A DNA stretch of 64,000 bases from assembly GCA_965224745.1 (NCBI GenBank), contig CBDCZY010000001.1:186001-250000 (forward strand). Direction: 5' to 3'. Every line of letters starts with the position of its first letter. Position 1 is the stretch's first letter. This document shows positions 7,643-17,259 of this stretch, in pieces. This DNA is from CBDCZY01 sp965224745 (GTDB lineage: Bacteria; Pseudomonadota; Gammaproteobacteria; Methylococcales; Methylomonadaceae). The translations under genes were made by a program, and so were the position numbers. The notes beneath the pieces are model-generated. The model saw only the letters and a program-made list of their open reading frames with translations. It made no database searches and was not told the DNA's origin.

Positions 7643-9298
7643 CCTTAATCCGTGATTTAAGGAGTTAATATAATGAGTTATCTAGCTGATTAATAAGCAA
7701 TAAAGTGTTAAAATAGAGGCGTTAAAAACTTCACCCAACAAGTGCAAAATGAAACGTCTCATCATCGAACAATCCACAACAGAAACCTATACAAGTCATT
7801 CTGGTTTGGCCTTAGTTGGCTTGTGTTTAAATCGATATGGCACTATTCATAAAGTGCTCAAGGCCGGCATTCCTTTACGCCATGGCATTTCGCACAGCGA
7901 CATTATCAAATCATACATTGGAACGCTATGTTTAGGCAAAAGCGACTTCGAAGCAATCGAGAACTACCGAGATGATGACTACTTCAAGAACGCGCTGTCG
8001 ATTAAGCACGTACCCTCAAGCGCAAGATTAAGACAACGACTGGATGAAGAGGCTGAAGCACTATTGGTCATCATGCAACAATGTAATATTGAATTTCTGA
8101 CTCATGCCGGGGTACCGGTGACGCCATTGGCCACCCATCATGTCGCATTGGATATTGATGTGTATCCGATGAACAATGAGAAGACCCAGAAGGAAGGTGT
8201 TTCCAGAACCTATAAAGGCCATGATGGCTATGCGCCGATTGCGGCTTATCTGGGTAATGAGGGTTGGTGTCTGCTTAATGAACTTCGAGAAGGTAAGCAG
8301 CATTGTCAAAACGGTTTTCAAAAGACGCTGGACCGCGTCATTGAATATGCTCGGTGCTTGACTGAGGCTCCGCTGCTGGTGCGTTTGGATAGCGGACATG
8401 ATGCCTTGGATACCCGTGTCTGGCTGCACCAAAACCAAGTGGACTCTATCCTGAAATGGAACCCCAGAAAACAAGACCTGGAGGCTTGGTTAGCCTTGGC
8501 TGAACAACAAGGCAAATGGACAACGCCGAGGGTCGGCAAACGGGTCGCCTTGTTCAGTGTCCAAGAAACCCAACAACAAGACGGGCAAACCTATCGCTTC
8601 CGCCGCGTCATGCGGGTTATCGAAAGAACTATGGATGCAGAGGGTCAAATGCTGTTAATCCCTGAGATAGAAATAGAAGGCTGGTGGACCTCATTAAATT
8701 CGCTCGCCTACGCTGATGAACAGATCATTGCTCTTTACCAAGATCATGCCACTTCCGAACAATTCCACAGTGAATTTAAAACCGACCTCGATATCGAACG
8801 CTTACCTTCGGGCAAATTTGCCACCAACGACTTGATCATGGCATTGAGCGCTTATAGTTACAATATCTTGCGTTGGATCGGCTTAATCGGGCTCATAGGC
8901 AACATCAGTCCTGTCCGTCATCCGGCCAAAAGAAGGCGAATAAAAACGGTTATACAGGAACTAATGTACCTAGCGGCTCGGGTCATCCATGCCGGGCGAC
9001 GAATAAAACTTCGTTTCTCCAAACACTGCCCGGGTTTTTTAGCATTTGAGTCAACCTACCATCGCTTAGCATCAGGATAACGCCACACTATTCTTAAAAA
9101 AAATGCGAGAACATGCCTCTCAGGGATAGCAGTGCCTGGTGTACAGGATTTGGTGTCAATTGAGAGCTATTGATGCTTAAATAGCCTCAGTGTGCTCGTA
9201 CTATAAGCTTTGTCAAACAATAACAAGGTATTAAAACGTTGAAATGTTAATGTGGCTTCCCAAGGATTGGTGGATGCTCTTTAAGTCACGGATTCAGG
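7643..9298 (+). mobile_element. Complete IS1380-family insertion sequence
   Basis: The element is 1,656 bp. The left end CCTTAATCCGTGATTTAAGG at 7643 is mirrored, with three mismatches, by CCTGAATCCGTGACTTAAAG read inward from 9298. TTCAA lies directly outside on both sides (7638-7642 and 9299-9303), a 5-bp target duplication. IS1380 elements typically duplicate 4-5 bp. It encodes one intact transposase, so it may still be active. Confidence 0.92.
7749..9080 (+). CDS. IS1380-family transposase
   Basis: This 443-residue DDE transposase looks full length and uninterrupted. Family features include SIKHVPSSARLRQRLDE near the N-terminus, HVALDIDVYPM with the first catalytic Asp, LLVRLDSGHDALD with the second, and YQDHATSEQFHSEFKTDLDIERLPS around the final Glu. 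The C-terminus is basic (AKRRRIKTV...AGRRIKLRF). The start ATG follows a T-rich stretch with a weak ribosome binding site, as usual for transposases. It lies inside inverted repeats with an exact target duplication. Confidence 0.93.
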   Translation: MKRLIIEQSTTETYTSHSGLALVGLCLNRYGTIHKVLKAGIPLRHGISHSDIIKSYIGTLCLGKSDFEAIENYRDDDYFKNALSIKHVPSSARLRQRLDEEAEALLVIMQQCNIEFLTHAGVPVTPLATHHVALDIDVYPMNNEKTQKEGVSRTYKGHDGYAPIAAYLGNEGWCLLNELREGKQHCQNGFQKTLDRVIEYARCLTEAPLLVRLDSGHDALDTRVWLHQNQVDSILKWNPRKQDLEAWLALAEQQGKWTTPRVGKRVALFSVQETQQQDGQTYRFRRVMRVIERTMDAEGQMLLIPEIEIEGWWTSLNSLAYADEQIIALYQDHATSEQFHSEFKTDLDIERLPSGKFATNDLIMALSAYSYNILRWIGLIGLIGNISPVRHPAKRRRIKTVIQELMYLAARVIHAGRRIKLRFSKHCPGFLAFESTYHRLASG

Positions 9299-9303
9299 TT
9301 CAA

Positions 9304-9602
9304 ATCAATATCTGAATGAAATGGTATCTGACGGTTAAATAAGGTTTATCCACTTTTTCATCAAGGTTTTACTAATTCAAATGCAGCTATTGTTGCATTT
9401 TGTTAAATTTACATGTGTTGTAAGATGTTGATTTACATTATATAGATTGTTAAGTAAGTGCCATTCGACTCATGAATGTTTAATTAACCCTTTTCCTTGC
9501 CATAATTGATGAGCATAATTGATATGTTTAGCAGGTTGTTTATTACTACTACAAATGAGTAAATCCTCAGTTATTACCTTATTGAATTGATCTGAAGCGC
9601 CC
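9304..9602. other. AT-rich intergenic region upstream of the cysteine desulfurase
   Basis: This 299-bp stretch between the IS1380 target duplication and the desulfurase ATG is rich in A and T, with several TTGT and TTAAT tracts. It must contain the promoter for the downstream gene pair. I see no convincing ORF, hairpin terminator or repeat in it. Confidence 0.4.
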
Positions 9603-10718
9603 ATGATTTACTTCGATAATAATGCAACTACACCATTGGATTCCAGAGTGCTGGCGTCTATGGAGCCCTATCTGAGCCAGAATTATGGCAATCCGTCCAG
9701 TCTGTATCGCGCTGGCAGATTTGCACGAACGGCCATCGAACGAGCCCGTGAACAAGTGGCAGAATTGGTGGGTGCTCATGTTTCTGAGGTCATTTTTACC
9801 AGCGGAGGTACGGAAGCTAATAATCTGGCGATCAAAGGATTCGGTTACTCTCATTCTCCGGCCAGCATAGCCATATCAACTATTGAGCACCCTTCGGTTA
9901 CCAGCCCTGCCAACCGTTTACAGGAGCAGGGTTGGAAGGTCACTGAAATCCCGGTTGATCATTCAGGACGGGTAAACGTCTCTTTATTAAGGTCGATATT
10001 GCAGCAACAGCCGGGCTTTGTCTCCATCATGTTTGCCAACAATGAAAATGGAGTGATTCAGGATATGGCGTCCATAACGGATATTTGTTTGTCACAAGGT
10101 GCTATCGTGCATACCGATGCAGTCCAGGCTTTAGGTAAAATTCCGGTCAATTTTCAACAATTGGGTGTGCAGTTGATGACCCTGTCGAGCCATAAGATTT
10201 ACGGTCCAAAAGGTTGTGGTGCATTGATTCGAAACAAATCATTAGATTTAACTCCCTTACAAGAAGGCGGGGGACAGGAGAGCGAGTTGCGAGGTGGTAC
10301 TGAAAATGTCGCTGCCATTGTGGGTTTTGGTACAGCGGCTGAAATAGCTGGAACAGAGTTGGAGCAACGGTCCAAACATACTGCCATGTTAAAATCCAAT
10401 TTAGAAAGGGCACTTTCTGACTTTCAGCAAGTCTCTATCTTCAGTCAAGATGCCAACCGGTTGGCTAATACCAGTCAATTTGGTATCCGTGGCGTTGATG
10501 GTGAAATGTTGTTGATGATGCTGGATCAAAAAGGTATTGCAGTTTCCAGTGGTTCGGCTTGCGCCAGTGGTAAAAGTGAGCCAAGCCCGGTACTAACTGC
10601 GATGAAAATAGAACCTGAATTAGCCAACAGTGCTATACGAGTAAGCTTTGGACAACAAAATAGTCAAACAGAAATCGATACTTTTGTAGAAACATTAGCA
10701 TCATTGATTCCCAATTAA
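9603..10718 (+). CDS. Cysteine desulfurase (NifS/IscS class)
   Basis: This 371-residue PLP enzyme converts cysteine to alanine and delivers persulfide sulfur for Fe-S cluster assembly. The PLP lysine is K198 in SSHKIYGPKG and the active-site cysteine is C320 in SSGSACASG. Other landmarks are YFDNNATTP at the N-terminus, SGGTEANN and GGGQESELRGGTENV. It is slightly shorter than E. coli IscS (404 residues) and closer to NifS in length. The next gene, 20 bp away, is an A-type scaffold/carrier protein, which supports an Fe-S role. No iscR, iscU, hscBA or fdx follows, so this is a minimal unit and iscS/nifS naming is left open. Confidence 0.93.
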   Translation: MIYFDNNATTPLDSRVLASMEPYLSQNYGNPSSLYRAGRFARTAIERAREQVAELVGAHVSEVIFTSGGTEANNLAIKGFGYSHSPASIAISTIEHPSVTSPANRLQEQGWKVTEIPVDHSGRVNVSLLRSILQQQPGFVSIMFANNENGVIQDMASITDICLSQGAIVHTDAVQALGKIPVNFQQLGVQLMTLSSHKIYGPKGCGALIRNKSLDLTPLQEGGGQESELRGGTENVAAIVGFGTAAEIAGTELEQRSKHTAMLKSNLERALSDFQQVSIFSQDANRLANTSQFGIRGVDGEMLLMMLDQKGIAVSSGSACASGKSEPSPVLTAMKIEPELANSAIRVSFGQQNSQTEIDTFVETLASLIPN

Positions 10719-10738
10719 ATAGAGTGTGGAGGTAGTAC

Positions 10739-11065
10739 ATGTCGATATCATTAACAGAAAAAGCAGCAGGCCAGATCAAAAAGCAATTATCCTCAAGAGG
10801 AAAGGGGTTAGGGTTGAGGCTCGGTGTTAAAAAGTCAGGTTGCTCGGGTTATGCTTACGTGTTGGATTATGCGGATGAATATTTGGAAAGCGATCAAGTG
10901 TTTGAAAAGCATGGTGTTAATATTGTGGTTAATGCCGATGACCTTGCTTTTTTAGAAGGAATAGAACTTGATTATGCGAGAGAAGGTATCAACGAATCAT
11001 TTCGTTTCAATAATCCGAATGTTAAAGGTACCTGCGGTTGTGGAGAAAGTTTTTCGGTGGAATAA
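10739..11065 (+). CDS. iscA: A-type iron-sulfur carrier protein (IscA/HesB family)
   Basis: This 108-residue protein accepts and passes on Fe-S clusters or iron. It has the three conserved cysteines of the family: one in KKSGCSGYAY and two in the C-terminal CGCGESF. Length and spacing match IscA. GGAGG lies 8-9 nt before the ATG. It is 20 bp downstream of the cysteine desulfurase, so the two are probably co-transcribed. It could equally be called a SufA or ErpA relative; the IscA name is by overall similarity. Confidence 0.9.
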   Translation: MSISLTEKAAGQIKKQLSSRGKGLGLRLGVKKSGCSGYAYVLDYADEYLESDQVFEKHGVNIVVNADDLAFLEGIELDYAREGINESFRFNNPNVKGTCGCGESFSVE

Positions 11066-11093
11066 AGTCTCGTAAACTAATTTCAACACCGTA

Positions 11094-14000
11094 CTAATTT
11101 TTATTAAATTGGCCAAAGTGTAAAAAAATTACAGGTAAAACCAATAAATTCAGCAAGGTTGAGGAAAATAACCCGCCAATGATGATCGTTGCCATCGGAC
11201 CCATGATTTCTTGGCCGGGATTATCAGAGCTCATAGCAATGGGAAGCATTGCCAGCGCCGTTACCAAAGAGGTCATCAGTATGGAAGGAAGTCTTTCTTG
11301 TGAACCGCGCAGCATGGTATCGATGTTCCATGCCAGACCTTCATGTTCAACGAGGTATTGGTAATGAGAAATTAACATGATGGCATTTCGAATAGTGATG
11401 CCGAAGAGCGTGATAAAACCTACGACAGAACCGATGGAGAGCGGCTCATCGGTCAAATAAATGGCCATACAGCCGCCTACAAGTGAAAAAGGCAGGTTAA
11501 TCAAGGTTAGCGCGACATGCTTGCTTTGTCCCAACGCAAAGTAAAGCAGTGTTAAAACGCCGATTCCAGCCGCCATCGCGTTACCGATCAGTGTGTTCCT
11601 GGCTAATTTCTGTTCAATTGCAGTGCCTGCAACTTCTGTATAAACATCGTTTTCGGCTAACGGTAGTTTTGATAAATTTTCTTTAAGAGACTCGATAAAG
11701 CTATCGTAATCATGTTCTAAAATATGACAAGTGATGGATTGCAGCCGTCTGCCGTCTTGATGAAAGATGTTATATCGACCCTCAGTGAAAATGACATCGG
11801 CCACTTGGTTCAGAGTGATTGTTTGGTCTGCGAAGGTGGTTATGGGGAGGTTGCCAAGCGCTTCGGGTTGCTTCCTAAGCTCGGGTGACAGGCTGACAGT
11901 GATGTCGTAAATTTGGTTATTGCGAAAATAAATGCCCACTTTTCTTCCCGCATAGGCTGTATGAAGGGTATCTACAATTTGGTCTGGACGAACGCCCCAA
12001 AATGCAAGTTTTTGCATGTCTGGTTGAATTTGTATCATGGGAGTCAGAGCGGCTGAACGTAACTGCACGTTATGTGCCCCAGGTAGAGAGCGCATCATGG
12101 TAGCGGTTTGTTTAGCGATAGAGTCGATTGTTGCTAAATCGTTACCAAATAAATTGACTACAACGGGCGCGGTAAACCCTGAAATCGTTTCATCAATTCT
12201 TTCAATCAGAAATGTGTTGGCTTCGTAAAGGATACCAGGCATGTGATCCAAAGCGTTTCGAATATCCTCCAAAACCTTTTGCTGTGCTTTCCCAGAAAGA
12301 GTTTTGAGCCGCACTTCAAATTCACTGTAGTGGGTGCCATAAGTATCAGCACCTCGTTCTGCGCGCCCCGCCCATTGGGATACTGATGCAATACCGTTAA
12401 TGTTTAACAGTTGTTGAGTGATTTGATTGCCAGTGCGGATAGATTCATCCAGCGATGTTCCGGGTAAACTGGCAGTATGAACAATATAATGGCCTTCTCT
12501 CAAATCCGGTAAGAATTGACTATCGCGCAACACAATGCTTGTGGTACCGGCAATGCTTAACAATAAACTGATCGTGATCACAACAATGGCATGTTGTTTA
12601 ACAAAATAGAGCGTTTTTTGATAGAGGGGTAAGATAAATTGCACTAATGGAGATGATTTGTTGTTTTTTTGTCTTGTCGAAAACAAGAGGGTACAAAGAG
12701 CCGGTGTAAGCAATAAAGCAACCAGCAGAGACATTAATATCGCCAGAATATATGCAAAGCCTAACGGGGCAAATAATCGACCTGCAACACCGGTCAGTGT
12801 TAGTATTGGAGTGAACACCAATGCAACAATGAAGCTTGCATAAACCACAGAGCTTCTAACCTCCAATGAAGCCTGATAAATAACACTGGCATGTGAAGAA
12901 GGTACAGGCGATAAAGCATTTAGTTGTAATCTTCGAAAAATATTTTCAGTATCTATGATGGCATCATCAACTACTTCCCCTAGAGCGATCGCGAGTCCTC
13001 CTAATACCATGATATTCAAATTAATGCCCATTTCTAGCAACGCCAGCATGGCACACAATAGAGACACTGGAATAGCTATAGCAGAAATAAAGGCTGTTTT
13101 GGCATTGAATAAAAAGGCATAAAGGATAATGATGACAAATAGTCCACCCAACAATAAATGTGTGCTCAGATTGGCAATGGATCGCTGGATATAATCGGCG
13201 GGACGAAATAAGTGAGGGTACAACTTAATACCTTGTTGAGCCAGGATGGGTTTGATGTCTTGTAAAGCTGCTTCGGTCGCTTTGGTAACGCTTAAAGTAT
13301 TTGCGCCCATCTGGCCTATTACCATCATTACAATTCCAGGTTGGCCCATGATGGATGCTGCTCCGATGGCGGGTGCCCCTGCATAGTTAATGTTTGCAAT
13401 ATCGGCCAGCGTCACAACCCGGTCTCGATAGCTGTGCACTACCACGCTGGCTAACTGTTCAGGAGTCATCGGCATTCCGGCAATGTGCAACATGAAACGT
13501 TGATTAGCATTTTCAACAACACCGCCGCCATGTTTGATAGTAGCTTGGGTTGCCGCTTGGATGACCCTATCCAAAGTCAGGTCAAGACGGCGCAGCTTGT
13601 CGGGATCAATTTGAATTTGTAGTTGCTTGATTTGGCCGCCGAAAACATTGATATCAGCAACACCTGGAATCGTTCTAAGCTGCGGCAGAATAGTCTGGTC
13701 AACGATGCTGCGCAAGTTCATTAAATCAAGGTTCTTCGATTGAACCCCAAGGGTCAAAACAGTTGCTGACGATGAAGAGAGTGGCACCAGGCTTGGTGTT
13801 GCAGACCCAAAGGCCAATTGTCCCTTCAAGGTGCTTAACCGTTCAGCAACTAACTGACGATTTCTATAAATATCCGTAGTCTCAGCAAAGCTGGCAGTGA
13901 CAATGGAAAGGCCTTGAATGGATTCAGAACGAACTGTTTCTAAACCGACTAAACCACTGATGCTCGTTTCAACTTGGTGACTGACTAAGGTTTCTACTTG

Positions 14001-14177
14001 TTCGCTGGTTAAGCCTGGCGCTTCGGTTTGAATGATTACTTTTTTCGGTGCAAATTCTGGGAAAATATCTAACCCTGCATGGAACATCCGATAACCGCTA
14101 TAAACGATTAACAAACCAGCGAACACGATCACTACGAAAGCATGTCGAATGGAAAAGCGAATTAGAAAACTTAACAT
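11094..14177 (-). CDS. Heavy-metal-type RND efflux pump, inner-membrane subunit (CzcA/CusA-like)
   Basis: This 1,027-residue protein uses the proton gradient to export metal cations or other substrates. It has the RND layout: helix 1, a periplasmic domain, helices 2-6 with GGLAIALGEVVDDAIID, a second periplasmic domain, and a C-terminal helix bundle. PGLTSEQVETLVSHQVE and PDKLRRLDLTLDRV are typical of the CzcA/CusA branch. It is downstream of an adaptor-like gene on the same strand (gap about 32 bp). No outer-membrane factor is adjacent. The substrate cannot be fixed from the sequence. Confidence 0.85.
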   Translation of the reverse strand: MLSFLIRFSIRHAFVVIVFAGLLIVYSGYRMFHAGLDIFPEFAPKKVIIQTEAPGLTSEQVETLVSHQVETSISGLVGLETVRSESIQGLSIVTASFAETTDIYRNRQLVAERLSTLKGQLAFGSATPSLVPLSSSSATVLTLGVQSKNLDLMNLRSIVDQTILPQLRTIPGVADINVFGGQIKQLQIQIDPDKLRRLDLTLDRVIQAATQATIKHGGGVVENANQRFMLHIAGMPMTPEQLASVVVHSYRDRVVTLADIANINYAGAPAIGAASIMGQPGIVMMVIGQMGANTLSVTKATEAALQDIKPILAQQGIKLYPHLFRPADYIQRSIANLSTHLLLGGLFVIIILYAFLFNAKTAFISAIAIPVSLLCAMLALLEMGINLNIMVLGGLAIALGEVVDDAIIDTENIFRRLQLNALSPVPSSHASVIYQASLEVRSSVVYASFIVALVFTPILTLTGVAGRLFAPLGFAYILAILMSLLVALLLTPALCTLLFSTRQKNNKSSPLVQFILPLYQKTLYFVKQHAIVVITISLLLSIAGTTSIVLRDSQFLPDLREGHYIVHTASLPGTSLDESIRTGNQITQQLLNINGIASVSQWAGRAERGADTYGTHYSEFEVRLKTLSGKAQQKVLEDIRNALDHMPGILYEANTFLIERIDETISGFTAPVVVNLFGNDLATIDSIAKQTATMMRSLPGAHNVQLRSAALTPMIQIQPDMQKLAFWGVRPDQIVDTLHTAYAGRKVGIYFRNNQIYDITVSLSPELRKQPEALGNLPITTFADQTITLNQVADVIFTEGRYNIFHQDGRRLQSITCHILEHDYDSFIESLKENLSKLPLAENDVYTEVAGTAIEQKLARNTLIGNAMAAGIGVLTLLYFALGQSKHVALTLINLPFSLVGGCMAIYLTDEPLSIGSVVGFITLFGITIRNAIMLISHYQYLVEHEGLAWNIDTMLRGSQERLPSILMTSLVTALAMLPIAMSSDNPGQEIMGPMATIIIGGLFSSTLLNLLVLPVIFLHFGQFNKN

Positions 14178-14209
14178 AGCTAAAGATAAGCAACTAAGTT
14201 AATGATGAC

Positions 14210-15322
14210 TCAATCCTGATCATCTTCTTGATCTTCCTCAGGAATTTGCCCTTTATATTCTTCAGACAATAACATTTGTGCCCCCTTGGTGACGATTAAT
14301 TCTCCGGGCACCAACTTTTGTTGTACAAACCAGGAAGACTCAGTCTTAATGGGGTTGATTAAGGGGCGACGTGAAAAAAAATTGTCTTTAGATAATACAT
14401 AAACATACGGTTTACCCAAGTGCCATATAACGGCAGACTCTTCGACTGTCACACCCGATAACGCCTGTTTTGATTGAGGAAGCCACGCTATTACCTTCAT
14501 ACCTGTGAGCAACGAAGGGTAATGTGTTAAATAATAAAAGCTTTCGCTTTGAGAAAATGATTGAGTTGCCCTGGAAATTAGATTTGCTTCAACTCTACGT
14601 TCTCGGCTATCGGTAGAGATTGTTATTTTGCTGGGAATAGGCTTAATTTTAGAATGAGGATTTAACGAAACAAGTATTACGTTTTGTCCTGGTTCGAATA
14701 GTCGGTTGAGTGTCTTCTGGTCGTCAGCAAAACACCAACTAGACAATACTTCTCCCCACTGTTGAATAGCCTTGGTTTTAATGCTGACTAGTTTGGACTG
14801 GTGAGCGTTAAGGCGCGCTTTATTAGTTTCTCGCAGGCCGCTTGCTTCTATCACCTTTCGGCGGGGTATTATATTTTCTTGCAGTAATTTTTTTAACCGT
14901 TGGAGTTCTATTACAGATTGCTTCAACACTGATTTCGCAATGGAATTTTCTGCAATTGTGTCGAAGAATTGTATTCTTAAATCGAGCAAAGGTTTCAAGT
15001 CCAGCGCAATTCCGTAGGCTTTCAGCTCAGGTTTAAAGTGAGCAGGGATTAGCGCCTGGATTTCTATCCCAACCGACTGTTGTTTAGCTTTATCCAAAAA
15101 AACACCTGAAACTGAAAGTGTAGTTGGATGCAATTGTGATGGTTTTTGTGAGGCTTTAGCAGGGGTAGCTGCAAAACTGGCAGGAGAGCAAAAAAACATG
15201 GAAAAGCCGATGCAGGCCAGGATGATTTTAGGCTTAGCGGAAAACAAAAGAAAGACGAGATTTAAGGTGTTTGAATAAATACATTTAAATGTCAAATTAC
15301 CCTGAAATAATTGATGCAACAT
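14210..15322 (-). CDS. Periplasmic adaptor (membrane fusion)-like protein of the RND pump
   Basis: This 370-residue protein precedes the RND pump gene and probably couples it to an outer-membrane channel. A signal-like segment, KPKIILACIGFSMFFCSPASFA, is cleavable after about residue 51. Then come a lipoyl-like part, a short helical hairpin (residues about 130-180) and beta-barrel-like strands, followed by an acidic C-terminus (EEDQEDDQD). The assigned ATG leaves an unusual 30-residue extension before the signal peptide and lacks a clear ribosome site, so the true start may be further in. Similarity to CusB/CzcB is weak and the call leans on gene context. Confidence 0.6.
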   Translation of the reverse strand: MLHQLFQGNLTFKCIYSNTLNLVFLLFSAKPKIILACIGFSMFFCSPASFAATPAKASQKPSQLHPTTLSVSGVFLDKAKQQSVGIEIQALIPAHFKPELKAYGIALDLKPLLDLRIQFFDTIAENSIAKSVLKQSVIELQRLKKLLQENIIPRRKVIEASGLRETNKARLNAHQSKLVSIKTKAIQQWGEVLSSWCFADDQKTLNRLFEPGQNVILVSLNPHSKIKPIPSKITISTDSRERRVEANLISRATQSFSQSESFYYLTHYPSLLTGMKVIAWLPQSKQALSGVTVEESAVIWHLGKPYVYVLSKDNFFSRRPLINPIKTESSWFVQQKLVPGELIVTKGAQMLLSEEYKGQIPEEDQEDDQD

Positions 15323-15463
15323 GGAATAATGGGCGCTTAAATATATTGCTCGATACTAATGAATAATGGTTAATAAATATGATAAAGCAAAGCTGATGAG
15401 ACGGCGTCATTATTGCATATTTCTTGACAGCCAAGGGCTAACAACTTTTAAGGAGGCTTTCGA

Positions 15464-15850
15464 TTGATGACTAAACTGCCCAAAAATCTAAAGTATTCGC
15501 CGACACATGAGTGGGCACTATTGGAAGACGATAATCTGGTGAGAGTTGGTATAACTGATTTTGCGCAAGGGGAACTGGGTGATGTGGTTTATCTGGAACT
15601 TCCAGAAAAAGGTCGCAAAGTAAAAGCGGGTGAAGCCTGTGCAGTGATTGAGTCGATTAAATCCGCATCAGACATTCATAGCCCACTGAGCGGTGAGATT
15701 GCTGACGTGAACGAGTCTCTGACCGACGAGCCAGAGCAGATAAATAACAACGCTTATCAAAATTGGTTGTTCTGCATCAAACCAGATAATTTAGGTGAGT
15801 TGGAGCAATTATTTGCTTCGACGCAATACCAAGAGCAGATTACTGAATAG
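15464..15850 (+). CDS. gcvH: Glycine cleavage system H protein
   Basis: This 128-residue lipoyl-carrier protein shuttles the methylamine group between the P and T proteins of the glycine cleavage complex. The lipoylated lysine is K66 in VIESIKSASD, and the sequence starts LKYSPTHEWA as usual. AAGGAGG lies about 10 nt before the start. No gcvT or gcvP lies in the window, so the gene is separated from its partners here. It is divergent from the RND adaptor gene. Confidence 0.95.
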   Translation: MMTKLPKNLKYSPTHEWALLEDDNLVRVGITDFAQGELGDVVYLELPEKGRKVKAGEACAVIESIKSASDIHSPLSGEIADVNESLTDEPEQINNNAYQNWLFCIKPDNLGELEQLFASTQYQEQITE

Positions 15851-15947
15851 AGTTTTTTTCTTACCAGACCTAATTCCTTATTGTTAAATGACTCTCTGAA
15901 GGTTTGTTTTTAGCAATTTTAAGCTCTAATCAAAACGAATAATATGC

Positions 15948-16316
15948 ATGGTAATGGCTAACCAAAATCAACAAGGACTTCAACGGATTTTTAACGCGTT
16001 CTTTTTTTCAATGGCAGGGTTAAAAAAAGCCTGGCAACATGAAGAAGCGTTCCGCCAGGAAGTATCTTTATTCATAGTGACATTCCCGTTTGCTCTATGG
16101 CTAGGTGAAACAAAAGTAGAAAAAGTGTTGTTGATAGGCACCGCATTGCTGGTTATTATTGTAGAGATTCTCAATTCTGCAATAGAAGCCGTTGTAGACA
16201 GGGTTAGCCCTGAAATTCATGAATTGTCAGGCCGCGCCAAAGATATGGGTTCAGCAGCGGTTTTTTTATCGCTAACCTTAATGTTTGTAACGTGGTTTTT
16301 TTTATTACTCTTTTAA
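15948..16316 (+). CDS. dgkA: Diacylglycerol kinase
   Basis: This 122-residue integral membrane kinase phosphorylates diacylglycerol to phosphatidate for phospholipid recycling. It has the family motif EILNSAIEAVVDR followed by HELSGRAKDMGSAAVF, and three membrane segments. The second ATG at 15954 is an equally possible start, since neither has a strong ribosome site. It lies 10 bp before the PfkB kinase gene and probably shares its transcript. Confidence 0.93.
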   Translation: MVMANQNQQGLQRIFNAFFFSMAGLKKAWQHEEAFRQEVSLFIVTFPFALWLGETKVEKVLLIGTALLVIIVEILNSAIEAVVDRVSPEIHELSGRAKDMGSAAVFLSLTLMFVTWFFLLLF

Positions 16317-16326
16317 GGAAATTTTA

Positions 16327-17259
16327 ATGTCCGCTTTAATTTGTGGCTCACTTGCCTATGACACCATTATGGTGTTTCATGATAAATTCAAAAATCATAT
16401 CCTGCCAGAAAAGGTACACATGCTTAACGTCTCTTTTTTGGTACCTGTATTGCGCCGTGAATTTGGGGGGTGTGCTGGAAATATTGCTTATAATCTGAAG
16501 TTGTTGGGGGAAGAACCCAATATCATGGCAACCGCAGGTCATGATTTTGAGCCCTATGCTCAATGGTTATCGCAGTGCGGTGTGTCGCAACAATATATCA
16601 AGGTTGTGAATGATAGTTATACCGGTCAGGCTTATATCACAACGGATGAAGACGATAATCAAATTACCGCCTTTCATCCCGGAGCCATGTCGTTTTCTCA
16701 TTTGAATGAGATTCCGGATGACACTGACATTAGCATTGGCATTATTGCTCCGGATGGTAAACAAGGGATGCAAGAGCACGCGGAGCAGTTTGTGGCCAAA
16801 AACATTCCGTTTATATTTGATCCGGGGCAGGGCATGCCTATGTTTGATGGAGAAGAATTGATACAACTTTTAGAGTTGGCACGTTGGCTCACGCTCAATG
16901 ATTACGAGGCGCAGTTGCTGCAAGATAAAACGGGATTAACGTTACCTCAGGTGGCGGAGCGGGTGGAAGCTTTGATCGTAACCTTAGGCGGTGAAGGATC
17001 AAATATTTATGTCGATAAGAAATGTCATAAAATACCGTCTGCGAACGCAAGCCAATTGAATGACCCAACCGGATGCGGCGATTCCTACCGGGCTGGTTTG
17101 ATATATGGCATGGAAAAGGACATGGACTGGGAAACCACTGGTCGTATTGCTGGTTTGATGGGCGCCATTAAAATTGAACATCATGGCACCCAAAATCATA
17201 AATTTACTATGGCTGAGTTTAAGGATCGCTTTAAAGAAAATTTTGAGTACTCATTTTGA
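16327..17259 (+). CDS. PfkB-family carbohydrate or nucleoside kinase
   Basis: This 310-residue ribokinase-fold enzyme has the N-terminal glycine motif GGCAGNIAYNL near residue 42, used for substrate binding. The C-terminal ATP/anion-hole motif NDPTGCGDSYRAGL has the catalytic Asp. The usual DTxGAGD has the variant DPTGCGD. Overall pattern is close to proteins annotated as adenosine kinase in gammaproteobacteria, but substrate specificity cannot be read with confidence. AAGGAAATTTTA precedes the ATG. Its stop overlaps the TTG start of mazG by 4 bases (TTGA), indicating translational coupling. Confidence 0.85.
   Translation: MSALICGSLAYDTIMVFHDKFKNHILPEKVHMLNVSFLVPVLRREFGGCAGNIAYNLKLLGEEPNIMATAGHDFEPYAQWLSQCGVSQQYIKVVNDSYTGQAYITTDEDDNQITAFHPGAMSFSHLNEIPDDTDISIGIIAPDGKQGMQEHAEQFVAKNIPFIFDPGQGMPMFDGEELIQLLELARWLTLNDYEAQLLQDKTGLTLPQVAERVEALIVTLGGEGSNIYVDKKCHKIPSANASQLNDPTGCGDSYRAGLIYGMEKDMDWETTGRIAGLMGAIKIEHHGTQNHKFTMAEFKDRFKENFEYSF

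Noticed and set aside
9290..9310. tRNA T-loop-like GGTTCAAATC
   Set aside because: It is the junction of the IS1380 end with its TTCAA target duplication; no cloverleaf forms around it.
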